Counted from the stretch's first letter, positions 23,693 to 36,940 are shown. The stretch: DNA of 64,000 nt from Liquidambar formosana (GCA_039720395.1 CM077823.1:38918536-38982535), one strand, 5' to 3'. The notes: generated from the sequence alone by a model not told the origin. Program-made: numbers and translations.

Positions 23693-26600
23693 TTATGATT
23701 GGACGCTGAAAGATTCATCAGCTGGATGCCAAAATCTGTTGAAAAACCATAAGGAATCAGCTTCCACTGCATATCCATCTTGATCACGGTGCCAACTATA
23801 GTAAGCATGAGTTCTGTTTTTAATATCAAGAGTAGCATGACCAAAACTGGCTTCACGATAAGCTGAGTACTTTGGCTGTGGTTCTGTCATGCTGGCAACA
23901 AAAAATAATGATAATAAAAAAAAAAGAAAAAAATAACACTTTTTCTTTCAACTACAACAAGAAGTAATAACACAACTATATGGAAAGAGTCAGAAGACAA
24001 TTGCAACATATTATATACTAATCTTACTTGGTCGCTAAGCCTTCAAGATTTCCTCCATCACCAATGGTTATGTATACAGGAGCAGATTGGTCTTTTGCAG
24101 GAGTGCAAACACCATTTTCAATGTCGTATGCAATGTTGGATACACGTTCCTGTAAGATATTTACAATAGTTGACAATAACTACAAGAACTAAAAAGCTTC
24201 TCATAAACATTTTCTATGCTCCAAGTATCTTTGATATGTAGGTCTTAAATTAAACAAATTATCTAAAATTTAAAACTTTCCTGTTTTAGTTAATTGGGAC
24301 CAAAAAAATTACACAGAAGTTCAAAATATACTTATCATGCTTTCTAGGAAAAAAAATATTATTTCCTCAAAGAGAAGTCTAATAGGAGTAGAGATATGGC
24401 ACTATAATTAAGACTCATACTTCGAAATACAGTAATATAGAGGACTAAAAGCACTTACAGATCGTTCATACGCATGAACATGACCAGCAAACACGACATC
24501 AACTTTGTACTTTACAAACCATGGCTCAAACATAACTCTCATTGTTTCTCCTTCCATGTAATGATAGTTGTAGCTATTATACCAGGGGGCATGCATAAGA
24601 ACAATCAACCATGGTGTCTCATTCCTGTTAACTTTCGGTAGCTCATCTTTGAGCCATTGGTATTGAGGAGTGTATTTACCTGAAAAAATGATTGGTTAGT
24701 AGATGCAATCACAAAATGTCTAACAGCATATATAATATATATTAACTAAAATTTGGTTAGTAATGCCACCATTAAATTACTAAGAATTTGGATATCACAT
24801 GGATATGAAATCATTCCATTCTGTTTTCCACATTGTTTAAAGGCACAAATCCATTATTTACAATTTAGCCATTAGAAAACCAACACACACACATATACAT
24901 AGATTTCAAAGAGTCGAGTCAACAGTAAAAATAAAAATGATTATCATCACTTGAAATCACAAAAATAATCCTAGAAATTAAAAATACACACATGTGAAAT
25001 GTTATGAAAAGTAGAATTAACATATTCAAATGTCAGTAGAATTTAAATGAATGATTTCACCTACTTGGGGCATCCACATAAAAATGTCCCCAAATGCAAA
25101 ATGTTGAGTTCGATATATCTGTGTTGTGTTGTGTGTGTGTATTTACATGAAAAAACATGTGTATCCTTACCATATGCTGAATATGAAGACAAGACAATGA
25201 TGTATGCTGAAGCTCTCTTTATTGAGTACCAAAATGGAGTGGTACTACCAGATGCTTTATAAGGAACATGATATCGGTGAGTATAAGGCTTAAAAGGTTT
25301 GGTTTCACCCTGCAAAAAAATTGCCCTTCTTCTATTATACTTCACTTTTTCCAATAATTTTTCAACATGTACGAGACACATATTGAAAGAACATATCATG
25401 TGGGTTAAAAGAATTGATAGAAGAGAAAAGGTAGGTAAAATATTTGAAGTGTAGAATAAACCCAAAGTTTGATTCAAATGTCAGCCTATAAAATGGTGTT
25501 ACTTGCTTAGCTTTCCCAATAAATTTACTACTTATGCTCCCTTGGGTTATCAAGAAGGAGAATCATTCTTGTGCTAAGAGTTTGGATATTGTTCCCAGCT
25601 ACCAAAAGGAGCATTGTCATACAGAAAAAAGAGATCAGGGAACATATATTGTCATAGTTAAAGGGGAAGATATAATATTTAACAAGAAAGAATGCAGGTG
25701 AATGAAGCACAGTATTATTTCTTGCCAAGCATCATGACACAGCATTAGACTTGTAAAGGCTACCCTGGTTAGTACCCATTAAAAAATTTCCTCAATAGCA
25801 AGAATTCACCTCATCAGAAAAAGTCGTAGTGGACAATAGAGAAAAAAAATTTAAGCTGCAAAATGAGAAATATGTTGTCCAATTAAGTGCAATAGAAAGC
25901 AATTCCTTCTGAAAGGAAATTAAGGAATAGATGATCTCATGTTAAACACAATTGACAAAGAAAAATAAAATATGTTACGGGATGCTGACAATATCTGGAG
26001 CGAAATCGATCTCGTGGTTTCCTGCAGTCCATATCCAAGGTTGATATGCAGTACTTCTCTCAACGAATCTTCCCCATGAATCCCACCTTACATTATCATG
26101 ATTTGGATAATTATCTGCATAAGAGAGGTCCCCAACAAACAACACTGCTTTTCCTTTCACAGGGTTTAATTCATAGTGGGTCAGTGTCTTATTTGAGTCA
26201 TAACTCTGTCCAAGATCCCCTGCAAACAATGCCCAACTGAGTGAAATGAAATCATACATAAACTGTAAGTAAACGTAAACCACTTATAGGCATAAAGAGT
26301 ATAATGCAATCAAGTATGTACCATAAACACATAAACATCAGTCATATGTATATACACGTATCCAGTTTTAAACCTTCAAATAATAGTTACAACTGAATTT
26401 CAGCCTGCCCTAATGAGAATCGGACAATTTAAGCAAAAAGAAGTTTTGTTAGAGATATCCTCTTATTCACAATAAACTCAAGTTGCTAATTTTCAGTTAC
26501 ACCACTCTTCCACACCTCCCTAAAAGGGTTAAGGTTGATACCATTGAACAACAAGGCCATTAGTTAAACTGAAAGCAATATGTTAGCAGGCTTTTAGCTA

Positions 26601-27827
26601 CCCTGAATTGGTGAAGAAATTACCTATAAGACCAAAAGTATATGGAACATCCGGGCCAACTTCAGGAGGAGTTACAAACCAAAACTTCCGCATAGTGTGT
26701 TCTAGGCCCACCTCATAGTAATATTTGGTATTAAACTGCAACAATAATAGAAAACATTAAATAAGAAATCTTCAAAACTCAAATTACAGTCATCATTATA
26801 GTAAAAAAAGGCTTCCCCAATCCCCCACTAGGTCCATGCATAGAAGCCAATGCAAGGAGAATATTAACCAAATATATATATAGCAAAAATGAAAAATAGA
26901 TCACAGACAGGGGATTTGAGAACAGAGCAATGCGGCAATGCCCACGAAACAACTTGATCAATGCACATGAAAACCCACCTTCAACTTCTTGATGAACAAA
27001 GTTAATAAGTCTCACTACCTTGTTGCGAAGAATGCATAAATAATTATTTCATATATAAAGCTACAAACTATGCATTAGAACAGATCACAAACAGGGGATC
27101 TATGAACGTAGCAATGAAAATGAAGCAAGTTGATCTTTTAAAAAAAACCCACCTTCAAATTCCCGATGGTGCAGTGATGGATGTAACCAGAAGTATAATT
27201 ATGGAATGTATAGGTAACAACTTTGCCCTCAGCCTGCTTCTTGCGGTTGCTATTTTCACGCCAGTAGAGCACTGCATTCGAACCCGGTTCATCCATGGTG
27301 ACCCATGACACAATCACTCCTTTCCCCACATGATCTCCTTGTGTTATATGAACCTTAAAACACACCCACCAATCACAACCCCCACAACAAAAAAATACCC
27401 ATTAAATTTACTGAGGAAAAAACCAAAGAAATATTATAAAGATGAGTATGAGATCAATGATTTTTCCAAAAAAATAAAAAGAAAAAAGTTCTTTTTTTTT
27501 TTTTTTTGGTTATTAATTCATGAACCCATCAAGAGGATAATGTAAAAAATAGACAATTCATAAATTAATCAATGAATGATGCATAGTTAAACACACAGGA
27601 CATAAATCAAACACCTGTTGAGGAGCATTATAGCCAGGAGGCACACGAAAGACATCACTCTCAAGAGGCATATCAAAAGATTTCTCAACTTTCCTCACAA
27701 AAGCACTGGTGATTCCTCCATTACACAACACTGCTGCATTCAACACCAAACCCAAAACAGCAACAGCAACAGCCATACCAGCTGAAGAAGAAGAAGAAGA
27801 GGAAGAGGATAGACCCAGAAAACCCAT
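23693..27827 (-). CDS. PAP: PAP2: purple acid phosphatase, PAP10/PAP12 type (478 aa)
   Basis: Hydrolyses phosphate monoesters in the apoplast or vacuole. Exons are 27827-27615, 27353-27153, 26735-26624, 26219-25990, 25309-25171, 24679-24459, 24149-24028 and 23891-23693, giving 1437 nt and 478 aa. Ligands read as D177 (GDLGQ), D206 and Y209 (GDLSYAD), N243 (GNHE), H328 (VLMHAPW), H365 and H367 (GHVH). All are offset by exactly 42 from kidney bean PAP (D135, D164, Y167, N201, H286, H323, H325). A signal peptide with a Ser run is followed by [10 protein letters not shown]. Sequons NYT, NKT, NET and NRT are present, and the CTP cysteine in exon 7 corresponds to the inter-subunit disulfide position. 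I chose the MGFLGL start because it is shared by PAP1; an in-frame ATG exists 36 bp upstream. The exon 4 donor is GTCAGC, weaker than the GTAAGC of its sisters. Intron 4 is about 490 bp longer than in PAP1. Confidence 0.95.
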
Positions 27828-27883
27828 CTTTATCCTAGGCACACTTCCCAACACCAACCTCAACTACACACACCCCAGTATTT

Positions 27884-27895
27884 GAATATATAGTC
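27884..27895 (-). promoter_or_regulatory. TATA element of PAP2
   Basis: GACTATATATTC, identical to PAP1, about 60 bp before the start codon. Confidence 0.6.
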
Positions 27896-27917
27896 TGATA
27901 TTCAACATAATTTGGGG

Positions 27918-27925
27918 GAATATTC
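27918..27925 (-). promoter_or_regulatory. P1BS-like site upstream of PAP2
   Basis: GAATATTC (consensus GNATATNC) about 90 bp before the ATG, in the same position relative to the TATA element as in PAP1. Confidence 0.6.
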
Positions 27926-29490
27926 AGGATTTATACGACTTTAGAAACCAATACGGCTTGAAAGTCAACTAATTTGACCGTGATAGGATTGGTTTTCTTT
28001 AGTTTTGGGCCAATTGTAATGGGAAAAACAGAAAAAGGTGAATAAATAGAGTAGTTATTGGGGGAAAATAATTAAAAAAATATTAGAGTTGACTCGAAGT
28101 CACGGCTCACTGGCGTATGATGGAGTAGACGAAAAGCAAAAGTGCACTCGTGTGCACTCGTTTGACCAGTGACATGGGAAATCTACCATCGCGGTAGGTG
28201 GCCTAATGGTTTGGCTTCGGGCCGACATGCAATTTTCCCCCAACCTAGAGTGTTTTATTCTTCCTAAATGTGTTAGCTTTGCGGTTTAGGGGTTGCCATC
28301 TACCCCCTTTAACTCTTGTTCTTGATCCAAATCTATTTTGGGAGTAAATTAGAAAGCATCTCATATGGTAGTATGATACGTATCTAATTATTATATGTTG
28401 AAATATATAGTAATACAATTGAAAGAAAAGAAGATAAGCTTGGTTTAATTTTATTTGATTTATGATTGGAATTGGATTTTGATTTTGATTTTGATTTCAT
28501 GATTTTTTTTTTTTTTTAAATTTTTGGGGGTGCTATGAGCTTTTATGACTAAAATGTACAGTCGTCAGAAGGATATGAACGAATCAAGAATGAATTTTAA
28601 TTGAGAGTAAGCTCTAGGCGGTTTTGCCCCTTTAAAATGAGATATTCTTTCTCTAATTTTATATTTATATTTTATTTTGTGTGAATTCAGGCTAGGAATG
28701 TATCATAATCACCCCACATGAGATGTGGATGGCCCATGAAATAGAGAAAAGGTCCCAAAGCAAGAAGAGAAAGTCTTAATTCCTAAATTTCGACCACCCA
28801 TATCATCCTTCAATCATGCATATCTTTTTTAATTGTTTTTTAAAAAAACCACTTTCACATTCTTTGATAGAGCGTAGAAACACTCACCATTGATTCATTG
28901 ACACAATTGGGGGTGTAAGATTTTTTTTATATTTTATTTTATTTTATTTTATTTATATTTATAACACCCCTATTACGTTGGTACGGGAACCTACTGTGAC
29001 CTTCCCCTTTCTATCATACTCTTAACCCTCCAAAAAAAAAAAAAAAAAAGAAACCTTTAGATATTGATCAAGACCATTGAAATAGATTTAAACACATTAG
29101 ACTATATTAATTTCTAACTTTATAAGGATTAATGGTGCAAAACTTTAGATTTTTATTATTTATTTGAACAGACAAAATAGCTTGGTGTTCAAGAAAAAGA
29201 GAGGGAAGGCTATATTGCATATAGTAAGACTTCTTTTTATTGTTACTGTCTATATAAGATTACCTTAATCTATTGAAAGATCTAGGATGTTAGTTGTTAC
29301 ATGCATAGACCAACCTTATCATAATACCCAAACAAAAGATGGTAGAGCCCTAGTGTGAGTTCAAGAGCTAAATGTTTTTTTTTTTTTTAATTTTAAAAAA
29401 GGACCTGAGAACCGTTGGTATTAGTATTACACTGCCATCATTATATAATAATCACATTATCGTAGCCAAAGGAAAAAAAAATGAAATCAC
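27926..29490. other. PAP2 upstream spacer, colinear with the PAP1 spacer
   Basis: No gene. Duplicated counterpart of 20343-22140, with poly(T) and poly(A) runs (near 28503 and 29031-29049). Confidence 0.7.
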
Positions 29491-29499
29491 GTTAAAGTA

Positions 29500-29650
29500 T
29501 CTTAGAGATGTGACGTCCTTGGTGTGAAGGAGGAGCCCCCGGCAGTGGACTAAAATACTGATGGCAGTGGAGGGCTGGGCCAGAGACGGTGAACTCGTAT
29601 AGGCCATTGTTAGTGGATCGTGATCGAAGTGGTCCGACATTCATGACTTT
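29500..29650. repeat. Intergenic module core, copy C
   Basis: Nearly identical to copy A, including GGCAGTGGACTAAA (29541-29554), GAGGGCTGGGCCAGAGACGG and CCGACATTCATGACT. Confidence 0.75.
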
Positions 29651-29699
29651 TTTCGCATTTTTGGGTGGGGTGTAGGATTTTGTCCTTTTCCATTTTTCA

Positions 29700-30470
29700 T
29701 TCTTCTCTCTCTCTCTCTTTGAAAAGCTTCATAGGTCAAAACCTATGCTTAAAAAGATAAATCTACTGAGTTTGGCTTGTGGGTTAGGGTCAGAGGGGAT
29801 AATACTTCAAGATAGGGGTTAGGTCACTTGTCTAATAATGGTATTATATCTAGTGTTGTGCCAATGCCGAGGTAGGAATGTTAGTGTACATCCTACATCG
29901 GTTACGTCCTACGTCGGTTATGGACGATGCCTCGTGCTGGATATCCTCTTAGAGAGACGCCTTTTGGGCATGAAGCTTGTAAGGACAAATCCATGAGATC
30001 AGGTTGTATGTTAGGCCAGAGTAGACAATACCTCGAGGGGGGGTTGGACCATGTGTCTAACAAAAAATTAATTACCCTCTTTCATTTTAAATAAACGTTC
30101 AATTGAATTTTTTTTTCTTTTTTTTACAATAAATAGAATTAACCTATACTTCTAATTTCACAATATCAACAAATAAGTATTAATGCTTCTCTATAAGTTT
30201 AAATCCGAGATTCTTCATTTAATGAATGAGAAGAATGTCACTAAATTATCATGTTATTGAATAACACTAAATTAAATAACACTCGGCAAAAATAGAGAAT
30301 ATAAAAAGGAAAACACCTAACAAAATAAAGTAGAATCATAATGTATGTGCAACATGCCAAACGAGATCACATTATATTGCCATCAATATAATTATTTTTT
30401 TATTTTCTCTATATGACCTTATATAAGTTTTTTATATTTTTTTTTTGAACGCTAGTTACAATTACAATTG
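29700..30470. other. Spacer between modules C and D
   Basis: About 340 bp (29740-30065) has no counterpart on the PAP1 side and contains a local duplication (ACATCCTACATCGGTTACGT / CGTCCTACGTCGGTTATGG-type words near 29888-29920). It is flanked by CATAGGTCAAAACCTATGCT on the left and AATTACCCTCTTTC on the right, so it looks like an insertion of unknown type. Confidence 0.4.
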
Positions 30471-30474
30471 CCAT

Positions 30475-30595
30475 CCTGGGCGTGAAAGGGGAGACCGTAC
30501 CCTTGGCAGTGGACTAAAATTACTCATGCGCATTCGCTGGACCATTGTTAGTGATCAAATGGTCCAACGATCATGACTTTCCTTTACATTTTTTT
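30475..30595. repeat. Intergenic module core, copy D
   Basis: Matches copy B: GGCGTGAAAGGGGAGACCGT, GGCAGTGGACTAAA (30505-30518), GGACCATTGTTAGTGATCAA and ATCATGACTTT. Confidence 0.65.
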
Positions 30596-31009
30596 TTTTT
30601 TTTTGGGGGGTTGGGGGATTTTTCTTATTTTTCATTTTCTTTTATTTCTTTGGATTCTTTGCTCTTTTAAACTATGAGTCCAATTTTTATTTTTAGAGTC
30701 CTCAAAAAAATACAAACAAATTAAATACACATTTATAACATATTCTCCAAAGGGAGAAATTTCACAATAAGGGCTGTTTTCCAAACTAATACCTTCTTGA
30801 GTCTTTTCTCCATTTATTTATTTATCTATTTATACTTTTTTAAGAAATGTCAACGGAAAATATAAATCATTGAAAATAACATATTCTTAAAATTTCTTAC
30901 TATTTAAGAAAACGCTTTTCTAAAACAATTTTCTGAGTACATGGTCAAATAAGCCCTCAACTTCTAGAATGTGTGTTTCTCTTTTTTGTTTGATTACAAC
31001 CTAAAGAAA

Positions 31010-31015
31010 TTTATT
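31010..31015 (-). terminator. Candidate poly(A) signal of PAP3
   Basis: AATAAA on the minus strand, 52 bp after the PAP3 stop. Confidence 0.5.
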
Positions 31016-31066
31016 GATCGAAAAAAAAAAATATTAATGCATAAAACAAAAAACAAAACAATGCCA

Positions 31067-34000
31067 TCATGATTGAGCGCTTAAAGATTCCTCAGCTGGA
31101 TGCCAAAATCTGTTGAAAAACCATAAGGAATCGGCTTCCACTGCATATCCATCTTGATTCCGGTGCCAACCATAATAAGCATGGGTTCGGTTCTTGATAT
31201 CAAAAATGGCGTGACCGAAACTGGCCTCGCGATAAGCTGAGTACTTTGGTTGTGGCTGTGTCATGCTGCAACCATGAAAGAACACATTTACATTTAACCG
31301 TGCCTAAAAACGAGAGGCAATTATACCAAAAAAAAGACCCCATTCTATAATATACTCTAAAATCTTACTTGGTCGCTAAGCCTTCAATATTTCCACCGTC
31401 GCCAATGTTTATATAAACAGGCGCAAATTGATCATGTGCGGGAGTGCAATCACCATTTATGATGTTGTATGCAACATTTGATATACGTTCCTATAATAAA
31501 TCAAATTCGAATAAATTCTTAGACACAAGTTTCCCTTATTAAATTTTTTCCTAATTGGGACAAAAAGTGAACACAAAGAACTTTAATGTAGAGGAGAAAC
31601 ACACTTACAGATCGTTCGTAGGCATGAACATGACCAGCAAACACAACATCGACTTTGTGCTTTACGAACCATGGCTCAAACATTACTCTCATGGACTCCC
31701 CTTCCATATAATGATAGCTGTTGCTATTATACCAAGGGGAATGCATAAGAACAATCAACCATGGTGTCTCACTCCTGTTAACTTTTGATAGCTCCTCTTC
31801 GAGCCATTTGTATTGAGGAGTGTATTTACCTAAAACAATGATAGGTGAATAAACACAATCAAGAGATCTCGAATTCCATTTATATTAACTAGAATAATGA
31901 AGCATCTTCTGCTCGATGAATCCACCAAAAATTAGGATTCATTTGGATATCATATGGAGATAAAACCATTCCATTTTGTTGTCTATACAAACACTTTAAG
32001 GGCCTAGATCCATCATTTAGGATGTAGTCACTATATAAAATAAAGGATAAATTACAAGAAATCTCCTAATGTTTAACCATTTTTTATGTAACCCCCTAAA
32101 AGAAAATGGTTGCAAAGTGACCTCAGACAATTTTTTTTTTTAAAAAATAAAATAAAAAATAATCTTGGTTTTAACTTCCTTCTGTTTCATGCAGGTCAAA
32201 AAAGTATAATTAAAGATGTATGTATCCTTACCATATGCTGAATACGAAGATAAAACGATGATATACGCTGAAGCTCTTTTGATTGAGTACCAAAAGGGAG
32301 CAGTGCTGTTTGATGCCTTATAAGGTGTACGATACCGGTGTGTAAAGGGCTTAAAAGGTATGGTTTCACCCTGCAACAAAATCACCACTCCTATCAATAA
32401 TCTTTCAGAAAAAAAAAAAAAAAAAAAAAAAAGTAGAAATCGAGAGATTACTTTTCAATGTGTGACAAAAAATGCCAGGGATGCTTACAATTTCTGGGGC
32501 ATAATCGAGCTCGTGATTTCCTGCAGTCCATATCCAAGGTTGATAAGCAGTACTTCTCTCAACAAATCTTCCCCATGTATCCCACCTCACATTGTCATGA
32601 TTGGGATAATTATCCGCATAAGAGAGATCCCCAACAAACAACACTGTTTTCCCTTTCACTGGGTTTGATTCATAATGGGTAAGGGTCCTATTTGAATCAT
32701 AAGTCTGACCAATATCCCCTGCAAACACAAATGTGGCAACACACATTGAACCACAAGGCCGGCCATTAGTCAGGCTGAAAGTAATTTGTTAGCTGAATTT
32801 TAGCTACCTCCATTAAATTGAATGGGTGAAGAATGGTTTTACCTATGAGACCAAAAGTATAAGGAACATCTGGGCCAACTTCAGGAGGAGTTGTAAACCA
32901 GAATCGCCGAGCACTATGTCCAAAACCAATCTCATAGAAATATTTGGTGTTGAACTGCAATATCAAATAGATTGAACAAAAGAAATTATTTTCAAAACTT
33001 GAATTTCACCCATCGTTATAGTCAATGAGGATTCACAAATTTCCCACCAGTTCCATTCATAGAAGTTACAAAGTGCGCAAGTAAAATAGGTGACAACCAA
33101 GGGATTTAATCACGGAACAATTCCCATGAAACAAGTTGATCGATATGGCTCAACTGGCTTTAAAGAGCACCTGCGATTCTTTCATTAGTGGACCATTTTA
33201 GGGCCCTCTTATCATTGGCAGGATCATGATTTCCCCTTCTACTATTCTTTTAGTAGCCAAAAAAGGGGGAATTACAGATTGGTCCAACTACAGGCAAATA
33301 ATTACATATCATTACAAATGGTTATTAACTTCTTAGTAGATGACTACTAACTTAACTAAGAATGACTACCAACCTTGTATTGATATGTAATTATTTGCCC
33401 TAGCCAGAGCAATCTGTAATAGCAGAAGCTAAATACCTTGTCACACAGTATGTATATATCTCAACTTGATGGTGGAGTGATGAAAAAGGTCAAGAAGGCA
33501 TCATGCAGAATAGATCACAAATTAACAGAGGAATTATGAATTTGGCAATGCAAATGAAACAAGTTGATAAAAAAATAAATGAAAACCCACCTCCAAATTC
33601 TTGATGGTGCAGTGATGAATGTAACCGGAAGTATAATTGTAGTATTTATAGGTAACAATCTTGCCCCTAGCCTGCTTCTTGTGCTTGCTATTTTCGCTCC
33701 AGTAACGCACTCTATTTGAACCCGGTTTATCCATGGTGACCCATGACACTATCACTCCCTTCCCCACATGGTCTCCTTGTGTTATATGAACCTTGAAACA
33801 TACCACCCACAAATCAAAAAATTAACATTGAAAAATCAATGTAAAAATTGAGACCATATCATTGAATTTGTTGAGAACAAAAGCAAAATTATGAACTAAG
33901 CATCTACAATTTAGAGAACAAAGTATACTTTACCCTAAAAATTAGGGTTAGAAGTTGGAAACCAAAAGTAATTTTGACTGTGAACTTGTGGGGGGGTTAA

Positions 34001-34614
34001 ATCTACAAAAGAATCAAATTTTTGGCAATAGGGCTAGGGTAAAATTTTTGGGAGGGTCAAAAGAAAAAAAAAATCTCAATACTAAAATAAATAAATAAGG
34101 GAGGAGGGTCGTTTCTCCTCTCTCTCCACATGATTATAAATAAATGATACGATTAATTGTCATAAAAATAATGACAAGAAACGAGGAATACACAACATTT
34201 GGGTCTCATGTCAGCCACATGGGCCTTTCGCTGATGTGACGTATGTCCATCATCGTTTTTGGAATCAAAGATTATCGTGATAGCATTAAATTTAAAAAAG
34301 ATGAAAAAATAAGAACAAAAACATTTTTTTGGGTGGGGGGGGGGGGGGGGGATTGGGGATTTTTTGGCAATCTTTGAACCCATCAAAGACATAAAAAGAC
34401 ACACCTGTTGAGGAGCATTATGGCCATGAGGCACACGAAAGACATCACTATCAAGAGGCATATCAACAGATTTCTCAACCTTCCTCACAAAAGCACTGGT
34501 GATTCCTCCATTACACAACACTGCTGCATTCAACACCAAACCCAAAACAACAAGAACCACACCAGCTGAAGAAGAATAGGACGATGAAGAAGAAGATAGA
34601 CACAGAACAGCCAT
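31067..34614 (-). CDS. PAP: PAP3: purple acid phosphatase, PAP10/PAP12 type (477 aa)
   Basis: Same enzyme family and exon plan as PAP2. Exons are 34614-34405, 33791-33591, 32954-32843, 32718-32489, 32370-32232, 31829-31609, 31490-31369 and 31265-31067 (1434 nt). Ligands are D176 (GDIGQ), D205 and Y208 (GDLSYAD), N242 (GNHE), H327 (VLMHSPW), H364 and H366. It is more diverged than PAP1 and PAP2. It begins MAVLCL, carries PHGHNAPQQ where the sisters have PPGYNAPQQ, and has NGDCTPAHD where the others have NGVCTP. It has an extra sequon (NST) in ASNSTAPF. Intron 1 includes a long G run (34331-34351) and intron 2 carries a fold-back MITE. No lesion was found, so it should be functional. Confidence 0.94.
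33271..33420. mobile_element. Fold-back MITE in PAP3 intron 2
   Basis: The arms ATTACAGATTGGTC...GGCAAATAATTACATATCA and, inverted, TGATATGTAATTATTTGCC...CAATCTGTAAT span 150 bp. No equivalent is seen in the other three genes. The target duplication is unclear. Confidence 0.65.
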
Positions 34615-34680
34615 CTTGTTCTAGGCACAATCCCTCCAACCCCAACCTCAAACCCTACACACATACCACCCCTATTACCT

Positions 34681-34694
34681 GAATATATATAGTC
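34681..34694 (-). promoter_or_regulatory. TATA element of PAP3
   Basis: GACTATATATATTC on the minus strand, about 67 bp before the ATG. Confidence 0.55.
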
Positions 34695-34717
34695 TCGTAT
34701 TTAACATAAAATACGAA

Positions 34718-34744
34718 GAATATTCGGTATATATACGGATATAC
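34718..34744 (-). promoter_or_regulatory. Two P1BS-like sites upstream of PAP3
   Basis: GAATATTC at 34718-34725 matches its position in the other PAP promoters. A second GNATATNC match, GGATATAC on the plus strand, lies at 34737-34744. Confidence 0.55.
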
Positions 34745-36940
34745 AAACCAAATACGGACTCAAATATCAACGAGTTGAATTGTGAGAGTTCTCGGATTTC
34801 TGGAGTTTCAGGCCAGCTGTAATGGGAAAGCCATAAAAGGTAAATAAATTGCTATTTTTTGGAAATTAATGAAAATATTTAGATTTGGCTTTTTGGAATA
34901 TACTCACGGGAGTCACGGATGTTGTTGGACTCCTGCCGAGGAAATTAAATCGATTACGGATAAGATTAGGCCGCGGTGTAGGTATTTTAGTATTCGAACA
35001 TTGCTATTCATCCCTAAAAATATTTTTTAATTGTTTTTCTAAGGATTTGATTATTGATGTGTCCCGAGTTTATAAAACATCAAAATATACATGTGGTCAT
35101 GTGGGTACTATCCTACTGCGATATCATAGGGAGATGAAATTAGGGTTAACAATAAAAATGGATAGTACTAGTGTTTTCGATGGCCAAAACTGATTGTAGT
35201 ATATATGGAGATTTAAATGGCAAAGAGAGGGGAAAGGATTTGGTATTGTAACGGCATCATGCTATTCGTGATCGAATGATCGGTGTGCTGCCAACCATGA
35301 TGTGATCACATGATTGGCAACACACCAACCATGTGATCATGCACAACATGGTGTTATAACAGCACCAAATCCACACTTGCAAAGAAAGCGTTTAATTTGA
35401 TCATTACCATCATTAGGCCAACACACCTCTAATGCATTTTTCACTTTTTAGTACAATTATTTAGTTGTTAGATGTTAGCTGGTTAGCATGACCAGTTTTG
35501 AACCCAAGCCTTGTGTATGTATTTTTTTTTTTTTTTTTTCCTAAACAAATTAGAGTATCTAAGCCTTTGATCTAACATGCATGAAATTTTATCATCTAGT
35601 CTAGAAAAATCTTTATTTCGGGTAGGGTTTTTCATCAAGCTACTATCACTTGCATAGCCACGTGACTAATTTTCATTAACGGCGAGTGATAGTGAGGCAC
35701 ATTGTCAAAAATTAAAACATAAAAGAGGCACATTGATAAAATTAAAATATAAGGAAGGTTATCTGTTGACTCCCATACTTCTGAGAGATTTTCTGCAATT
35801 TACCCTTATAATAACTACAATTATTTTTTAAGGGGTCACATGTAGGTCTACCGTCTAAAAATTGCCTTTTAGAATGTCAAACATAAGCATAAAAAATTGC
35901 ATTTGATTCTTTTCCTTTATTTATTTATTTATACAATTCAATTCCTTTATGGGTGTTGAGTCAACACCTGTGTTGTATATCCTTCTTGTGTATTTACCCC
36001 AAAGAGAAGAGAAAAAAACTTGAGGACCCCACACGTCTAGGACTCTATCTTCTGCAATGTTACTAATGATAGGGGTATCATCCCTTTTATTTTATTTTCT
36101 ATTTTATGATTCAGTTGATCCAAATCTGGTGGATCGTAGTCACAGGAGACTTTGTGAACCACAAGAGCAAAGATAAAGTGATCAGGTCACAAGGGTGTGA
36201 GTCTAATTATATTGTTAAAATCGTCTCATGATTCATTAGGAATACTCTTATTTTTATATCTTGAACCAAGAGATCCATAAATCAAGATCCTATGCATATA
36301 GGAAAAAAGAACCAAAAATATAAATAAAAAAAAATAAAGGGAGATAGTTTTGAATTCCATTGAATTTCCTTACCAAACATGTTTTTTCAAAAAACATTTA
36401 TTTTTTGAAAACATCTTTTCAACTCACTTTTTTTCAACTTTAAAATAAAAAAATAAAAAAAATTATTGTATTGAAAGCGTGGTATGTAAATATACTACTA
36501 GATTTGTTAGCCGTATTTCACATTATATACCTCAAGTGAAAATGAGCTTTGTGTGTTTTCGAGGCCCGTTTTCTCTGGGTTTGGGAAATAAATTATAAAA
36601 TGCCCTAATTTATTAAAAATTTAAAGAACCAACTAATTCAAGTAAAGAAGTCGGTTTTAAACGTATTTAAGCTTACAATTCAAGAGTTTTTTTACCTAAA
36701 CACATTGGTTTTCTGGATTTCTCTTCAAAAGTGAGGTATTTTTCAAAACATGCTTTCACTTGACATTGATTATGCGAAATACAACTTAGCCAAAAAGAAA
36801 AAAAAAAAAAAATGATTATGCTGTTACAAACGCATTAAGCAAAACAAATATGGGTTACAAGAAGTCATGCAGACAAAACCTTATCCCACCACCAAAAAAT
36901 AAAATAAAATAAACTAAAACCGGCGTTACTAACACCGCTT
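34745..36940. other. PAP3 upstream spacer
   Basis: No gene supported. It holds the fold-back at 35237-35372, a T run near 35521-35539 and long AT-rich stretches. Similarity to the PAP1 and PAP2 spacers is much weaker, which fits an older duplication. Confidence 0.5.
35237..35372. mobile_element. Fold-back element, about 136 bp
   Basis: The outer arms GGATTTGGT / ACCAAATCC and the inner arms GGTGTGCTGCCAACCAT / ATTGGCAACACACC meet at ATGTGATCACAT. The whole stretch can form one hairpin. It is MITE-like, with no clear target duplication. Confidence 0.6.

Noticed and set aside
34885..35193. 102-codon plus-strand frame upstream of PAP3
   Set aside because: No recognised motif and ordinary AT-rich composition; probably chance.
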